From: Candidatus Polarisedimenticolaceae bacterium | Lineage (GTDB): Bacteria > Acidobacteriota > Polarisedimenticolia > Polarisedimenticolales > DASRJG01 | Assembly (NCBI GenBank): GCA_036376135.1 | Contig: DASVAW010000093.1 | Location: 1 to 54,196, forward strand | Reading direction: 5' to 3' | DNA: 54,196 bases | In this document: positions 54,075 through 54,196 of the stretch, one piece after another | Position numbering within the stretch: position 1 is the first letter of the stretch | How the letters are laid out: each line of letters starts with the position of its first letter | Notes under the pieces: model-generated | Told to the model about the DNA's origin: nothing | The model's database searches: none | The model's input: only the letters and a program-made list of their open reading frames with translations | Program-made: the position numbers and the translations under genes

Positions 54075-54196
54075 CTAGTTCGCGAAACCCGCCGCGGGGA
54101 GCGCGAGCCGCAGCGCCTGCTCGGCGGCCGCGACCCCCGCCTCGGAGGCGACCGCCCAGAGGCGGATCCCGCGGACGCCGTCGTTCTCGAGACGCG
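54075..54196 (-). CDS. C-terminal fragment of an unrecognised protein
   Basis: An open frame enters from the right edge and ends at TAG (54077-54075), 13 bases before the permease start. The visible 39 or so residues (RLENDGVRGIRLWAVASEAG, then VAAAEQALRLALPAAGFAN) are Ala-rich and not recognisable. Close spacing suggests it is co-transcribed with lolC/E. It is not the C-terminus of lysyl-tRNA synthetase, a frequent neighbour of lol genes. Confidence 0.5.
   Translation of the reverse strand, partial: RLENDGVRGIRLWAVASEAGVAAAEQALRLALPAAGFAN

Overview
The window is GC-rich, bacterial and gene-dense, from an organism with an outer membrane: it carries lipid A genes (lpxA, lpxD, fabZ), bamA, an ompH/skp homologue, Lol lipoprotein-export genes and two TonB-dependent receptors. 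Three VWFA-related proteins of the type typical of Acidobacteriota, receptors with carboxypeptidase-regulatory-like N-termini, and the sequence of the 16S 5' end all point to an acidobacterium, perhaps a Thermoanaerobaculia- or Holophagae-like lineage. That placement is inference from families, not a computed phylogeny. No CRISPR array, tRNA, insertion sequence or prophage was seen.

Layout. (1) 1-465: the 5' end of a 16S rRNA gene (minus strand, cut by the window edge) with its leader and probable promoter. (2) 466-26199: a lineage-specific cell-envelope region. It holds three VWFA-related secreted proteins, two secreted carboxypeptidase-regulatory-like/TPR proteins, three alkaline-phosphatase-superfamily proteins that all end in TPR repeats, a GT-C-like membrane protein with a TPR tail, two large TonB-dependent receptors and one porin-like barrel protein. 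(3) 26191-36634: a plus-strand translation/RNA operon, rimP-nusA-infB-ylxP(DUF503)-rbfA-truB-rpsO-pnp, followed by a stand-alone MshEN (GspE N-terminal-like) protein and a strong two-way terminator. (4) 36656-54196: a minus-strand run that reads, in transcription order, partial ORF, lolC/E-lolD-clpC, then bamA-ompH-lpxD-fabZ-lpxA-Gfo/Idh oxidoreductase-serine hydrolase-TonB-like protein-DRE-TIM metallolyase-like enzyme-DEAD-box helicase-rsmD, then a separately promoted LysM protein.

How the parts work together. The lower block couples lipid A acylation (LpxD, LpxA), fatty-acid dehydration (FabZ), outer-membrane protein insertion (BamA, OmpH) and lipoprotein release (LolCD/E). Start and stop codons overlap at most junctions, often as GTGA. 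The translation block keeps the widely conserved nusA-infB order and has a probable attenuator just before rimP. In the envelope region, the porin-receptor operon and the second receptor each have a good -24/-12 (sigma-54 type) promoter candidate, which suggests shared activator-dependent control.

Most worth a second look: the paired sigma-54-like promoters; a band-7/SPFH-like domain fused to a phosphodiesterase and TPR repeats; the VWFA-pseudosulfatase-VWFA cassette and the LGYVG junction motif shared by all three phosphatase-TPR proteins; the MshEN (possible c-di-GMP-binding) gene next to pnp; an oxidoreductase at the usual lpxB position; and a charged insertion within a BamA POTRA domain. 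Start codons were chosen from Shine-Dalgarno spacing, signal peptides and overlaps, and several differ from the longest open frame.
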